The notes: generated by a model not told the origin, from the letters alone. A stretch of DNA of 64,000 nucleotides from Ctenosaura bakeri (GCA_948474755.1 CAOLHI010001302.1:186001-250000), one strand, 5' to 3'; shown: positions 32,293-43,789, numbered from the stretch's first letter. Translations and numbers: made by a program.

Positions 32293-33750
32293 GTCTTATG
32301 GAAGAAAAATGAAAGAAGTTAAGTGAGACCAATCAGGTGTGTTATCCCGCAAGAATAAGACTTTTACTCCAAGCTCAGCAGTTTCTTTCCAAAATCAAAT
32401 TTGGTTTGCCTGACAAAGCAATACCCATTCTCATCTTTTAATGTTGATGCTGATAGACGATAGGATAAGCTTGCAAAAAAGAATGAGTGAGAAGAAGACT
32501 AGCTGAATATGAAACTACTTGGAAGTAGGAAGGATATAAAGGGACCATGTGGGGAACAGACTCTCCACTAGGTTGAAAATTGTCCTGCCTCTCTTTCTGG
32601 CTCAGAAGCACTGAAGGGACTCTGTCTTGTTGGTGCACAAGTTCAAATAATTTTGCAAGTCAGAGGTAGATACTTTATCTTGTCAAACACTCCGGGTTTG
32701 GTGCTTACCAAACTGGCCAGATTTCCCCTCTTTCTTTTTTATGGTGGTGGAAGAGGAGAGAAAGAGGAGTAAGAAGGTTGCAAGTTTGTGCAGAGCAGTA
32801 CAGGACATATGGGGCAGGCCTATATGAGGTTGCCTCAAATACCACAAGACTAGAGCATCTCATCTCCCAAGGCTCCCATAAGATTTCAAATCATATGGGA
32901 ACCCACAAACCCATGTAAACCTCATGATGTCAGGTCAACCATTGCCAATGACAACTGTGCTGCTTGGCATCAGCCTGGCCAAATGGTGAGGATGAAGAAC
33001 AATGCCATGACAACTACAAGCCCAGCAGATAGAGGTCTGTTATGTGAGGTATGATTGCCACATACACAATTGTTCCTCAGGTGTCGGTCTGGTGAAAGTG
33101 TGGCTGGTGTGAATTCTCAAATAAAGTTTTTTTGGGCATCCCATATCATACCAAAACAACAGATGTTAGACATCCAAATATCAATAATTGATAGAAAACA
33201 GAATGTCTAAGAACCCTAGAAAAAAGAAGGGAAAGAAGGAAGATCCCACTATTGATAATGTACTATTAGACAACAAAAGAGGAAGAAAGCAGAAGAGTCA
33301 CTTTAACACAGAGAAGCCAAATTTGACATCCAAACAAAACAAAACAAAACAAAATCACATTTTCTGTTCCATAATGAGACACATATTAGGTTAGGAAGGA
33401 AACACTGGTAAAGAAAACAGCAGGGAAGTCTTGACTGCATGGTTCACTCACACCAGTTTCCAGAAGAGCATAGGCAGGTAGCTTCACAACAAAAAGGATA
33501 AATGAAGAAAGAAATGAGGAAAGGAAAGTGGACATTAATGAAGGAGCAGAAATTAGAGATATGGAACAAGGAAGAGTGGACAAATGGAAGAGGAACAGGT
33601 CAAAAAATAAACCCCAGACTCATGTGTCTACACATTCACATGCATACTCACACCCACACACTGGTGGCAATAGCGCTGAGGAGAAAAGGCAACTGTCCAA
33701 AAGAGGAACTTTACACAGCAGTCTAGTCTTTTAGGGTATCCATATCACAA
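32293..33750. other. Intergenic sequence with a lysine-rich open frame of unknown meaning
   Basis: Mostly unassigned. The frame at 33,188-33,394 (plus) is lysine-rich (KNPRKKKGKKEDP), and a charged stretch follows near 33,490-33,610. It could be a scrap of a LINE ORF1, but there is no diagnostic motif. An (AAAAC)n run lies at 33,329-33,352. Confidence 0.3.
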
Positions 33751-33754
33751 GGAA

Positions 33755-33985
33755 ATAGATTCTGGAGAAAAAGTATATATTAAGAAGAATTTCCTGATAG
33801 TAAGAGCAGTTTGACAATGAAATAGACTATCTTGCAAAGTCGTGGACTCTCTGATGTTGAAGATTTTTAAACAAAGTTTGGATGTTAATATCTCAGAAAT
33901 GCTTCACCTGTGGATTTCCTGAACTGGCATGGAGTTAGAATAGCTGGACCTTGGGATACCCTTCAACTCTACAGTTCTATGATAA
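33755..33985 (+). mobile_element. CR1-group LINE 3' end
   Basis: AAGAATTTCCTGATAGTAAGAGC, CTTGCAAAGTCGTGGACTCTC, AAGATTTTTAAACAAAGTTTGG and CTTCAACTCTACAGTTCTATG occur in the order expected for the end of a CR1-group LINE. It finishes at the TTCTATGAT terminal motif near 33,972-33,982. Confidence 0.65.
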
Positions 33986-33989
33986 GATA

Positions 33990-36070
33990 ATCCTGGATTG
34001 GGAACCCAGGAATGTGATCATCATATCTGCAAATCAATAAACAAGAGCTTTCTGTTCTGACTCTGAAAGCTTAAGAATCTGTATTGTGGTTTGTTGTGTT
34101 CAGAGTTGACCCAACAGCCCCTAAACACCATACAATTCTAAGTGGCAGTTTAGAAACCAAGCTTTCAGTGAGTGGTGTCCAGCAAGTGCTGTCATATAAA
34201 GTAATTCATTCCCTTTCCTGCACTCTCCATTCCTACCATGAACTACTTAATGATCTTCACCACAACCAAACTTCTTTTATGTCCTGTGAACAATCAGTAC
34301 TGTGTAGCGGGGGGAAAAAACACACCTTATTGTAGATTGGTAATTGTAGTAGTCTCATTTAATTCGTATGAATTAAAATTCCAAGCCTGACCTGGAATGA
34401 GAACACATTGCAACAGTTTGTTGCAGATCGCAATTTTATTCTAATCAGAATTGCTAGGCTGACAAGCAAGCAAAGCTATAGCTTAGGCTCCTCCCAAAGT
34501 TTAAATAATTTGTTCTGATGTCCTGGCATCCTCAAAGTTGCTATGCAGTTTTATATAAGAAAGGAGCCTCAAATACACATTGAGTTGACTGATCCAGACA
34601 ATTTATACAGTATTCAGAGGTTACAGGGTAACACTAGTCAGTGATTTGGAGAGAAACACAATTTTCTGTGTACGCTTCTATGAAGCCGATGTTATACAGA
34701 CCATATAAAACAAATCAGAAGAGCACAAAGAGAATTTAACACTAGACTTGAGAGGAAGTCCACTTTACAAGCAAAGTTCCAAGGTGTGGAAGACTTACAG
34801 CCACAGTGAGACTAGGTTCTTGTAGGAGTGACAGAAAGTTTATTAGCATTAGCTCAAGATTTTACCCTGAAATTGTATAAATGATTTAGGAGAGAGGTAG
34901 CAGAGGGGGGAGTGTGGGCTTCATGTGGGCAACAGGCCCAATTTTTTCAGCCCTTGAAATATCTGGATCCCTCTCAACCCATTTTAATCAAGTGGAAGCC
35001 CTGGCAGCAGTAATAAAGCTGATTACTGCTCTGCTGTGACTCTATCATTTTCAGAGGCAAGATGGATTTGTGTGCCCCCTGGAAGAAGCAGAAAAGGTGA
35101 GCAACATTTCTGTCTCTTTGTACTGAAGTCAGGGTCAAAGTTGGAGGCCATGTAAACCTCAACTACCCTGGAACAGCCTTTTTCCTGCTGTGCACTTGGA
35201 TGACAAAGTTGCAAGTGCAGAGACTTCAGGGTAGTGGCAGCAAGTTGAGTAAGTTGTGGCGAGGCACTTACCATCTTCATTGTGAGCAGGGAGTTGGGAA
35301 ACACGACTTGGGCAGAGTTCCCTCACTGCTTCCTGCAGGTCTCCTAGCAGCCTACACCCATTTTTAGTACTTAAGCATATTTAGTGTGCTGGCCTACACG
35401 TAGTCAGCCAGAGGTTTCAAATCCTTTAGCAGGACTATTCAGGTCCTTAGGATCCTGCCCTTTTGTGGGTTTGTTACACCACAGAGATTATTTTGTCTTT
35501 CTGTGACATCAGCTTACACCTTGGACCTATAGATCCAGAGTGGCTTGCTATTGATTGATTCTGTTTGATAGTGGTCTAGTACATGCCCTTTGATAGGTCT
35601 TTTAGGTGGCAAGGTCCTTCCCTTCTCTGTTTTGTTGAGCACTTGGTTGGGTGCTAGTTGGCTAACCTACCACATAGGGTGGGCAGTGACATTGAAGCTT
35701 GACTGAACCATCTTGCCTGACTGTGTTCTGCATTGTAAGGCACCAATGGTAAAATAAGATCATCAAGCCAATCTAGGACTGGTTGGCAGCTCTATGGGCC
35801 CCATGACTACCCTCCATTGCAACCTTCCATGTTGGTTCATGTCTGCTCACCTGTAATCACCTGTTCATCACCAATGCATATCCTAAAGGTGCATATCCTT
35901 TAGATGGTCCCAAAGCTCCTTGCACACACAAACACTCATCACAGATGTCCCTCTTCTTGAGCTTAGATGCTGAATCCTCTTAATTGGATCTTGAGCCCTG
36001 TGTAGCCTGTTCTAAAACAGAAAGCTGCTTCAGAATCTTCTCTGTGATATGAGTTTGCTTCACCGTCCTG
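33990..36070. other. Unassigned sequence, possibly the 5' part of the adjacent retroelement
   Basis: Between about 34,800 and 36,070 the base composition is more balanced than its surroundings and could be the decayed body of the recombinase retroelement. No reverse transcriptase or RNase H motif could be read, so this is only a suggestion. Confidence 0.3.
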
Positions 36071-36077
36071 GTCACAT

Positions 36078-36434
36078 GTGACCTCCCTGCCACCCTCCCA
36101 AATTGGCCTAGAAGGAGTAAGACTATTTGGCAAGTTATTAGGCAATGTCTTGAGGAGGGGGGTTGCCAAATATCTGGCTATAATGGGGGAGGCTGTTGGT
36201 GGCTTGTTTTGTCACAAGAACAGCACATCATTGACAAAATTCTATTCTTGGGCAGTAACTTGCAAGGACCTTAAAATGATAGATGCGGGGGATGTGAAAT
36301 TTGGGTTCTATTCATTCAGGATTGGTGCCATTTCCATGGCAGCCTGTATGGAGATTCCAGCGCAGGACATAAAGAAGGCTGATAGGTGGAAACACAGCAT
36401 TTTAGAAGGTTCATCCCTATTCCAGATAGTATGA
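36078..36434 (+). pseudogene. Tyrosine recombinase C-terminal domain, degenerate (DIRS/Ngaro-type retroelement)
   Basis: The 118-codon open frame looks like the C-terminal half of a tyrosine recombinase of the kind used by DIRS/Ngaro retroelements to integrate. GGLFCHKNSTSLTKFYSW fits the pre-motif helix block. GFYSFRIGAISMAACMEIP fits the conserved (G)HSFRIGA motif, which carries a catalytic His and Arg, and ADRWKHS fits the GRWxS motif. The usual His is Tyr here, the GRW Gly is Asp, and no final YVR tyrosine block follows. The N-terminal half is not recoverable. I therefore call it inactive. A pyrimidine run ending in CAG at 36,461-36,472 could be a remnant 3' splice site upstream of the second domain. 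The start codon is arbitrary; this is a fragment. Confidence 0.7.
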
Positions 36435-36526
36435 TCTTACTGATGTCCATAGTTCTATGTTCTCTGTTTCAGGTTTGAGAAAGTTGGTGGAGTATATCTA
36501 GAGGAAAAAGAGGACTTAGATTTGCA

Positions 36527-36895
36527 CCCTTTTCACACGTTACCCATTCACGTGGCTGGGAGGGGGGCATCTCATGAGAAAAGCCTCAGCAGGAACACTG
36601 CCGCTTCCCTGCTGCTTGAGTTCTGCAGCGCTTCCTGGTTGCGCAAATGCCACGCGAGCGCTGCGCGAACATCCCACCCCTTCCTACCACAGCGAAACCT
36701 GGGAATTGTAGGCTAGTGCTGAGGCAGGAAGTGCGACCAGGCTGGCTCTCAAGGCTTTGCAGGGCAGGTAAGTGCGTGCGGGCCCCGGGAGCATTGCGTG
36801 ACCGTGCATCATTTTTGGTTTTAAGCCGAAAATGAAAAGGTGCGTGTTCGGTCCGCGTGAGGCCCTTGAGTGTCGCGTAAAATGGGAGCGGCATG
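36527..36895. mobile_element. CpG-rich TIR element, copy 4 (right end lost)
   Basis: The left end CACCCTTTTCACACG and the landmarks CCCCTTCCTACCACAGCG, GGTAAGTGCGTGCGGG, the hairpin with TTTTAAGCCGAAAATG and CTTGAGTGTCGCG are in family order. After AATGGGAGCGGCATGGAAA the sequence switches to the retroelement, so the right terminal repeat is missing or badly altered. It lies between the recombinase and the SGNH pieces and therefore inserted into that element. Confidence 0.7.
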
Positions 36896-36899
36896 GAAA

Positions 36900-37470
36900 T
36901 CAGTCTTTGGTCATGGTCTTACTGAGGCTCAAATCCTTGGCATATCCAGCTCATCATAAGCAACCACAGTCACGTATACTAAGCAACCATTCAGGTCTGG
37001 AGCTCTACAGCGAGTCCCCAACTGAGGGGACTGCCACAATTGACTGATTGGACTGGTATAGTTTGAAGTGGCCAGGCATTCTCTCTCTATTGCTGTAAGA
37101 AAAGAGGGGTGTGGCATCCAATATACTTATCACACATTTGAGGGGCTATGACCTCAGTCTGGTCAAAGGAAAGGCCTTAATTATCCAGGTGAGGGAGAAC
37201 CCAGCAGAGATACAGCAGAGATGGTCTGGGTTGGTCTTGGGTTGGTCAGCCATCCTTCCAAGAAGTAGTTGGAATGGGAAAGTGGACCCCTGGTGTTTGG
37301 ACTGTCCTAGTCCAATGAAAAATGCCATGGCCAGAGGGTTTTTTTTTTTTTTGCTACATCTAGAATCAGGTACGATTAGTCAGGTATGACTTTATATCAC
37401 AGTGAGGGAGTGTGTCTGTCTGATGCAGGCAACAACATATTCTTTAAGGACTTGTGGCCTTAGGGTCACT
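36900..37470 (+). pseudogene. SGNH-hydrolase-like domain of the same retroelement, degenerate
   Basis: Reading through stops and frame changes, the plus strand gives three blocks. VFGHG (36,903-36,917) lies at the position where these domains carry GHS. ITHLRGYDLSLVKGKALIIQ (in the frame from 37,111) matches the family's IHLGGNDL...KGKAL block, followed by LGWSAILPRSSW. YHSEGVCLSDAGNN (from 37,395) matches the terminal DGVHLSDAGND block. Relative to the usual pattern, the nucleophile Ser reads Gly and the Asp/His pair reads Glu/Cys, so the hydrolase would be inactive even without its stops. A tyrosine recombinase followed by an SGNH hydrolase is the arrangement I associate with Ngaro-like elements. 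Confidence 0.65.
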
Positions 37471-37689
37471 CCTGGTGGCCTTATAGGTAAGTCTTGTCCC
37501 TGGTGGGTGACAGAATAATGAAGAAACGGGTTTCTGGTGAGCACTCCTGGAACATCTTCTTAGGTGAAAGGGGGTTCCTTCTTTTATGCTCTGGGTTGTA
37601 CAGACCTTACAGAAGAGTGGACGAATCAACTTTTGTACCAGCCTAAGTTGACCTCTCCCCAGCATTCCAAAGTTACATGGCTTGGGAGA

Positions 37690-38061
37690 TGTCATGGGCC
37701 AGGACTTGGTTTCCCCAGGTGAACAGTAGCCTTGAAGGAGTACACACAGAAGCTAGCACACCGAGAGCTAATCAGTCTGGAATGAGAGCCAGCTGGCTCC
37801 AGCCTTGTCAAGGAAGGCACAGGGTGGTAACTCAATGCCAGAAACATCTCGATTCCTTGCTCATTGTCTGCCTGGAGTTTTTGACCCTGGCCTGTCTGAC
37901 TGTGTGGTCGAGTGGATTACTGATCTTTGGACTGTTTCTGGATGACATTTCTTCCCACTGTGAACAGGCAAACTGACTGTTAATGTCTCTGTTTGACTAT
38001 GAATAGCTTCCTGCTAATCCTGCACTCTGTTGCCTGGCACAGATACCTGTTGTCTGTGACA
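37690..38061 (+). mobile_element. Candidate LTR with TGTCA/TGACA ends
   Basis: The segment starts TGTCATGGGCC after a purine-rich GGCTTGGGAGA and ends TGTGACA, giving 5-base inverted ends and a length of 372 bases. The minus-strand candidate at 7,883-8,495 has the same TGTCATG start. No partner LTR or target duplication was seen. It may be the terminal repeat of the neighbouring retroelement or a separate insertion. Confidence 0.35.
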
Positions 38062-38384
38062 AGGAAGGGATTAACTCAGGAGTGTCTTCCTAGACAGATT
38101 GGTCAGCTGGCCAATATCTGCCTGTGGGATCTTGGGAGGCATTGGGACCTGGGTTCTTGCCCATATTCAGCTGGGGAAGTAAATAGGAAAGATCTTTGTC
38201 ACCGGTTGATTTCCACACTTAGCTGGCCCCACTGCAGATTGAGGAGGGTTGAGTATTAATAAGTTGGGCCCTAGTTTATCCCATTACTGTTATCTGCCTC
38301 ATTAGTTCCAGTTAGGTGTGAAATTCCAGCATTCTGCAGCAGACTATAACAATACAGACAAGCACACATTCCTTATATCAATTA

Positions 38385-38905
38385 TTTCTGCTTCACCTTC
38401 TCTCTAGTTCCCTGAAACCTTCTCTGCTTCTATTTCTTTCTATTAACCTTCCACCATTCCCATCTGCTTTTCTCCTCTTTTCTCTTTTGCTTCACAAATA
38501 TCTTTTATATCTACCTCCTCATCTCTCCAGCCACTTCTCTTTGCAAGCTTCTTTCTGTTTCACCCTCCTTCCCAATGGCTGCTAGTTTATACTTCTTATA
38601 CTCTCACCTTCCTTGCAAATGCTCCTTTCAAGCTGCTCTTTTACTCTCCCCCTTTCTGGTCTCATACAAGCCACTTGCTTTTGGCTTCTCTTCATGTATC
38701 TCACCCTGTCTCCATTTGTTTCTCATCTCCTTCCTTTCTCTGCAAGCATCTTCTAACTCTTCCTTCCTGGTTTTTCTACTGCTTCTACTTCTGTTTATGT
38801 CTTTCAATTTCTTAGTTGCTCACAAACACTCTCTACAAACTTCTCTCCTTCCCTTTCTCACTGCTTGACTTCACCACCTCTCCCTTTGCCTCTTTCCTTC
38901 TGCTT
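38385..38905. repeat. Long polypyrimidine tract with degenerate internal repeats
   Basis: About 520 bases strongly biased to C and T on the plus strand. Variants of CTTTCTCTGCAAGCTTCTTTC recur (near 38,537, 38,613, 38,738 and 38,828). The open frame at 38,575-38,868 is a by-product of the composition. Confidence 0.7.
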
Positions 38906-39165
38906 CTGTCTCTATGAACACAGTACAGTTAATAGAGTGAGCACATGAACATAGCTAGTGAGGCTAGGACTTGCTACAGGGATCCTACTTTTGATGGTTG
39001 CAACCTTGCTCACTGACAGGAAGGGGTGGAAACATCTTCCATGTGCTTCAGTCACCACCTGAATGGACCTCTTTTGCCTGATCTCTCTCTCTCAAGGAAT
39101 ACTGTGAGTTGCCTTTGTGTAGGTTAACAGTAAGGTCATTTCTGCACTACACTCTTATAGTGCTA

Positions 39166-39570
39166 CTAGTGTATATAGCTGGTGTTACCCAGGATTTTAT
39201 TTTCTCATAGATAATACTTGTTAGAAAGATTTGAGGTCCTGTGTCTCGAATTCCTCAAATTGTCTCGTCCAGTACCTGTAACTTTTCTCCATATTCCCCA
39301 ATCCAATCTGTATTCAGAGATTAACATGCACTGGTTGGATTCCTGAGGAAATACATTGTCTTCTTCCTTGCTGCTAGACCTTATCTCCATAGCAACTGGC
39401 CTATTCAAGATAGTCACAGTTGACTGAGGCCCAAGAGCTCTTTGGCTGAAAATTCTAAAAGCCTCTCCCTAAACTGCAAACCCCAGGATTCCATTGAATC
39501 TTCTTAGCAGCCAATCATATGAGGTCTTCGCCTGACATAGACAAAGAAACTTTGACTTTTATATATTAGA
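39166..39570 (-). mobile_element. Non-autonomous Helitron
   Basis: On the minus strand the insert begins TCTAATATATAAAAG and ends GGGTAACACCAGCTATATACACTAG-like (written here as the plus-strand start CTAGTGTATATAGCTGG). It thus has a 5' TC, a 3' CTAG, and a short CTGG/CCAG hairpin about 10 bases before the 3' end. It sits between host A (39,165) and T (39,571) with no target duplication. These are the canonical Helitron hallmarks. No Rep/helicase gene is present. Confidence 0.75.
39425..39492. mobile_element. Family B half-arm carried within the Helitron
   Basis: AGGCCCAAGAGCTCTTTGGC through CAAACCCCAGGATTCC matches the central and right-arm part of family B but lacks both termini. It lies wholly inside the Helitron. 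Confidence 0.7.
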
Positions 39571-39727
39571 TTATTCCACTTTCAACATCCTGTGGAATTC
39601 TGGTGTTTGCAGTTTATTCTGGTCAAAGAGCTCTCTGGGTGGGAATTCTAAAGGCCCTTCCCTGCAAACTCCATAGGATGTTGAAAGTGGAACAACAGCA
39701 CTGTAACAGTGTAATGAGGAGAGGTCC

Positions 39728-40635
39728 TATGTTTATTAGAACTAATGAACCAGAATTAAGCCAGTGAACTGCAATTCTGAAACTCCTCTTTTGGTTCATC
39801 TGAATTTGTCACAAGGTATTAACTGAATTCAGCCCTTGGTATTTTCCATTGATTGAAAACAAGCCCTTTGCAGATTAAGGGTCTGAAAGAAATAGTGCAG
39901 TCATCATAAGAAGTGATTTATGACCAAACCAAAACTACAAGCTGCATCTATAGAAACATTGTATTTGATTTCAAACTCTTCAAAGGGTCACAAGGAATCA
40001 TGTGAAATAAAATAGGAGAAAACTATAGATCAGTCCCTCTGGACAGTCTCTGGCTGATGCCATGGAGGGAAATGAAAATAAATTTGTCTCTTGGTGGATA
40101 TGATTTTATCAAAAGTAGAAAGAATATGAACTGTAATGAATTTAATGCACTTTTCCTTGATTGAAGAATCCTATGTGAATCAAGAAAAACTAATGCAACA
40201 AGCTTGTGGCATCCACATTTTAACTGCAATGATATCCACACCTTATTTTCCTGTTGTTTGCTAATACACAAGCTGAACTACGCTTCAAAGTAGAGATGTA
40301 GAATGCCGTTAAAGGGGGAAAAAAGGCAGTTAATCTTTTTTTTTTTTTTAACGGAATGAACTTTAAGCTTGCATAGAAGATACTATGTGATTATCTCTAC
40401 CTACATGGTCACAACATTTAACTACACAGTTTGCAGAGATCATGGACCAGTGGCTGCATGCCACAAAGTGTATTCCTGTGTGAAATTGGATTGCTTGGGA
40501 CAATAGATGACTCGTCCTGAAGCTTCCCTAAATTGGCCATCCATACGTGCATTTGAAAGAATGCATAGTGAAATACTCATGTGTCCCTCTGGCAAGTAAC
40601 TGCTTCGTAGCTCATACGCTTACAATTACTTAGGT
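39728..40635. other. Intergenic sequence, nothing supported
   Basis: A poly-T run at 40,338-40,350 and otherwise unassigned DNA. Confidence 0.4.
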
Positions 40636-40639
40636 GTAT

Positions 40640-40861
40640 CTGCCTTCCAGTTGCATGCTGATATATGACAATCCCATGGATTTCATGGTGTTTTTTTAGA
40701 CAAAGAATACTCAGAGGTGACTCTGAAAGTTCTTTCCTCTGAAATATAGCCCACAACACCTGGTATTCATTGGCAGTGTCCCATCAAAGTACTAACCAGA
40801 CATTACTGTGCTTAGCTTTCAAGAGCAACTGGAATCTGGTGCCTTAAGGTTATTTAGCCCC
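40640..40861 (-). mobile_element. 5S rRNA-derived SINE
   Basis: On the minus strand the sequence reads GAAAGCTAAGCACAGT, GGTTAGTACTTTGATGGGA, CACTGCCAATGAATACCAGG and TGTTGTGGGCT. These align with the 5S rRNA 3' half (AGCTAAGCAGGGT, GTTAGTACTTGGATGGGAG, ACCGCC, AATACCGGGTGCTGTAGGC). The A-box and C-box regions of the 5S internal promoter are therefore recognisable (complements near 40,811-40,819 and 40,772-40,786). The non-5S body follows (GAGGAAAGAACT ... ATGAAATCCATGGGAT). Confidence 0.75.
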
Positions 40862-41473
40862 TGTGTTAATATATATATTTAAAAATAAAATCAAAAGTCT
40901 GTTTCTTCATGGACTTCCTTTCCATGGGAAATAAGAAATGAAGAGTGGGTATGGCAATTCTGTGTTTGCTCAGACTTGCCACTTCACTTTTCAAAGTATA
41001 TATAGTGAGAAGTGAGATCAGAAACTACTGTGCACAATTTAGGTACCCTGATTCAAAGATGCCTTGAGCCAGGCACTGGTGTTTATATTGAAAAGAAAAG
41101 GTGAAGAAAAATTATGACCATCTGTAATGTTATGCAAAGTGAAATATCTACTTAAGATGGCAGATGCTGCAGAGCACACTGTATTTCTATGTTCCATACA
41201 ATCTGCTGTGTGCCTTCTAAGCAAGGCTTCTTTCTTTTTGTCACCTGTGTTGAAATAAAATATTTTTGATGGTCTGTTTTTTGTTTTTTTGTTTTTTGAT
41301 GGAACCAGTGGCATGATCCAATCTAGCACTTTGTCTCAGTCAGTAATGTATTTTCAGCTGCCCTGAAAAACATGGAGTCACTGTTACAGAATACATGACT
41401 TAGTGGGCTTTTTGGGAGGAGAAGGAGGAGGAAGTGAAATGAATAGATTCAGGAAACAGAAGGAGGGGAAAAT

Positions 41474-41640
41474 GTTGTTGTTATTGCTGCTGCTCTGCTG
41501 CTGTGTGCCTTTAAGTAATTTCCAACTTATGGGACCCTAAGGCAAAAGTATCATGCGGTTTTCTTAGCAAGATATATTCAGATGGGGTTTGCCTTTGCCT
41601 TCCTTTGAAGCTGAGCGAATGTGACTTGTGTGGAATATCA
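41474..41640 (-). mobile_element. CORE/MIR-type tRNA SINE, head missing
   Basis: Tail complement TTGTTGTTATTGCTGCTGC and GTGTGCCTTTAAGTAATTTCC are followed by CTTATGGGACCCTAAGGC, GGGTTTGCCTTTGCCTTCC and AAGCTGAGCGAATGTGACTT. The tRNA-like head is absent. Confidence 0.7.
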
Positions 41641-41649
41641 GAAATTCCC

Positions 41650-43785
41650 AGAATGCAGAAGGGTTAGCCTAGGCCACTCTCTTCTTTGGTATAACAAAGA
41701 TCTTTAGGATGTTTTTTGATCCTGATAATCAAGCAAGGGTGTGAAAAGCTGTCACTTTCCCCTCCCCGCATTGTTCCTCATAGTTCCACCAACATTCCCC
41801 TCCCAACCGAGTTCCATGTCAGATTACAAGACTTTCTGCAAGGAAATTGATGTGCCTTTTTAATTTTTAATCTGTATATTTTGCACATTTGTTACCCAAT
41901 CTATTATTTTTAATGTAATTTTCCCATTGACTAATAATGCACTTTTTTTGAAACACATGCACTTACATCAATGCACTTTTTTTTCAAATGTACACATAAA
42001 TGTGTGTTTTATTTGCTGAAATACAATCTGTCAATACTGATTCCCAATGCACTTTATCTCATTGCCAATTTCAAGAGGTGCAAAATTAATTTTTCATAGA
42101 GAAATATGCACCAATGGATTTATTTTCCATCTCTTGAACTGAGAACCTTTAAGTAAACACTGAACACCTGTCAGTAGGACACTAGCCTAGATAGGCAAGA
42201 TGGAGGTACTGAGACAAATAGAAGATGACTTGACAACAGATAAATCATATGATGAGTTTGGATCCTTCACCACAGGGATACCATGTTCAGTGTTATCCCT
42301 ATAGTAACCAGCACAAATAGTATCCCGGCTCATAATTTCTCTCTTTCATATCAGTCATTGCTGGTAAATTTTCAAGGTTTCACCATATTTCTTCTAGTCT
42401 TCAATCCCTTTGAACCATTCACATCATTTTCTAACTGCCACTCATGTCAGCAGGAACTCTAGAAGTTTAATTGGCCAGAAGCAGCAGGAAGCAAAATATC
42501 GACAACTGAGGAAGCAGGGGCAACTGTTACCATCTGCTCTAGTGTCATAAGAATACACCCTCAGAGAGATAAGGAAAGAAATATTTTTTCTGACAAATGT
42601 ATTTTTAAAGGCAGTTTTATGAAGCTGCTCAGTGGTTTAGAACATTATATTAATTCTTTGGAGAGCTAGATTAGTGGGTAAAGAACAAGTGAAGCCATCA
42701 AATATATGTCATAGATTCATTCATTATATGACTTGGCCATTGATTGCATGGTGTTTCCCACTTCCATCCTGCCACACCACCAAAACAGTAGCATCTGCTT
42801 GCACTAGAGGCCAAAGTCCAATGAAAGGAAGGAAAACAAGCTTGTCACATCTAACTAGACACTCTAATCCACACTGTTCTGGATTTTAGATTTTTCCTGA
42901 ACTGAGAATGATGGATCCCCATAGTTGGACCTCAGAGCCCCTTCTTTTCCTATAGACAGCAGACAAGTATTCCATCTCCTCTGGAATTTTATCATGTAAT
43001 CTTCTGTTCCCTCTGTGGCACTCATCCCTCTTGTCTTGGAAATCAGTAAACAATATTTTAGCTGGCTAGCTTTGCACTGTGCAACCAAAGAATGAAATCC
43101 CTTGTCACATTTTATTAGAGTTCAATTTCTCCAAAGATGCTAGAGGACCAAATTTTTATACTAGAACCTGCCACCAGCCATACCAAGCATGAAAGAGGGG
43201 AGGAATATGCCAAAACCTGGAAGTGACTGAAATACTGTTTTTGGTTTTGATTCTTTGGTTTGGAGGAAAGCTGTTTGGCCATCATAACTCCACTAAGTCC
43301 ATGACCGCTTCTTTTGTAAGCTTTCAGGAAGAGCAAAACATAAATTTCCACCAGTTTATTTGGTCCCGAGGGGGAACTTGGCCAGCATGCGTGGTAGGAT
43401 TACAAAGAAAAGAAAAGTCATATGCAGCCTTGGAGAAATTCACACACCTCTTCTGTAGAGTCAGGGAAGTGACAATTCAATTCACAAATCCATTTTCTTC
43501 AACCACAATATCCAGCAAGACAAGCAACTGTAGAAACTATACATATTTGCATGTGTTTCCTTGAACTTAAATTCAATATGTCACAATTAAATACTTCACT
43601 TGAAAGGTCTTGAGAGGAGATTTCCATTTCATTTCCAGGACAAATAAATAAAAAATATAAAAATAAAAATGATGAATAACAGCAACATAGGTGTGCAAAT
43701 AGTTAGGAAAACCCATTAGAAAGAATGAGAAATCTGTGTGAATTTTGAACATTTTTTTTTCTTGGTGTTCAACATCCCAAACTGA
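41650..43785. other. Intergenic sequence, nothing supported
   Basis: Unassigned; no motif-bearing frame. Confidence 0.4.
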
Positions 43786-43789
43786 AGAG

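Larger units (their letters stand above)
39134..39727. mobile_element. Family B MITE copy 6, interrupted
   Basis: The left 32 bases (GGTCATTTCTGCACTACAC to TAGTGCTA, 39,134-39,165) and the right 157 bases (from TTATTCCACTTTCAACATCC, 39,571, to GAGGTCC, 39,727) join precisely into the family B consensus TAGTGCTATTATTCC. The 405 bases between are a later insertion. Confidence 0.8.

Noticed and set aside
36078..36434. Bacterial-type integrase or phage contamination
   Set aside because: The residue pattern and the following SGNH-like domain fit vertebrate DIRS/Ngaro-type elements, and the surroundings are typical squamate repeats.
38575..38868. 97-codon Leu/Ser/Phe-rich frame resembling a membrane protein
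   Set aside because: Hydrophobicity comes from the polypyrimidine tract (CTT/TTC/CTC codons); no other evidence of a gene.
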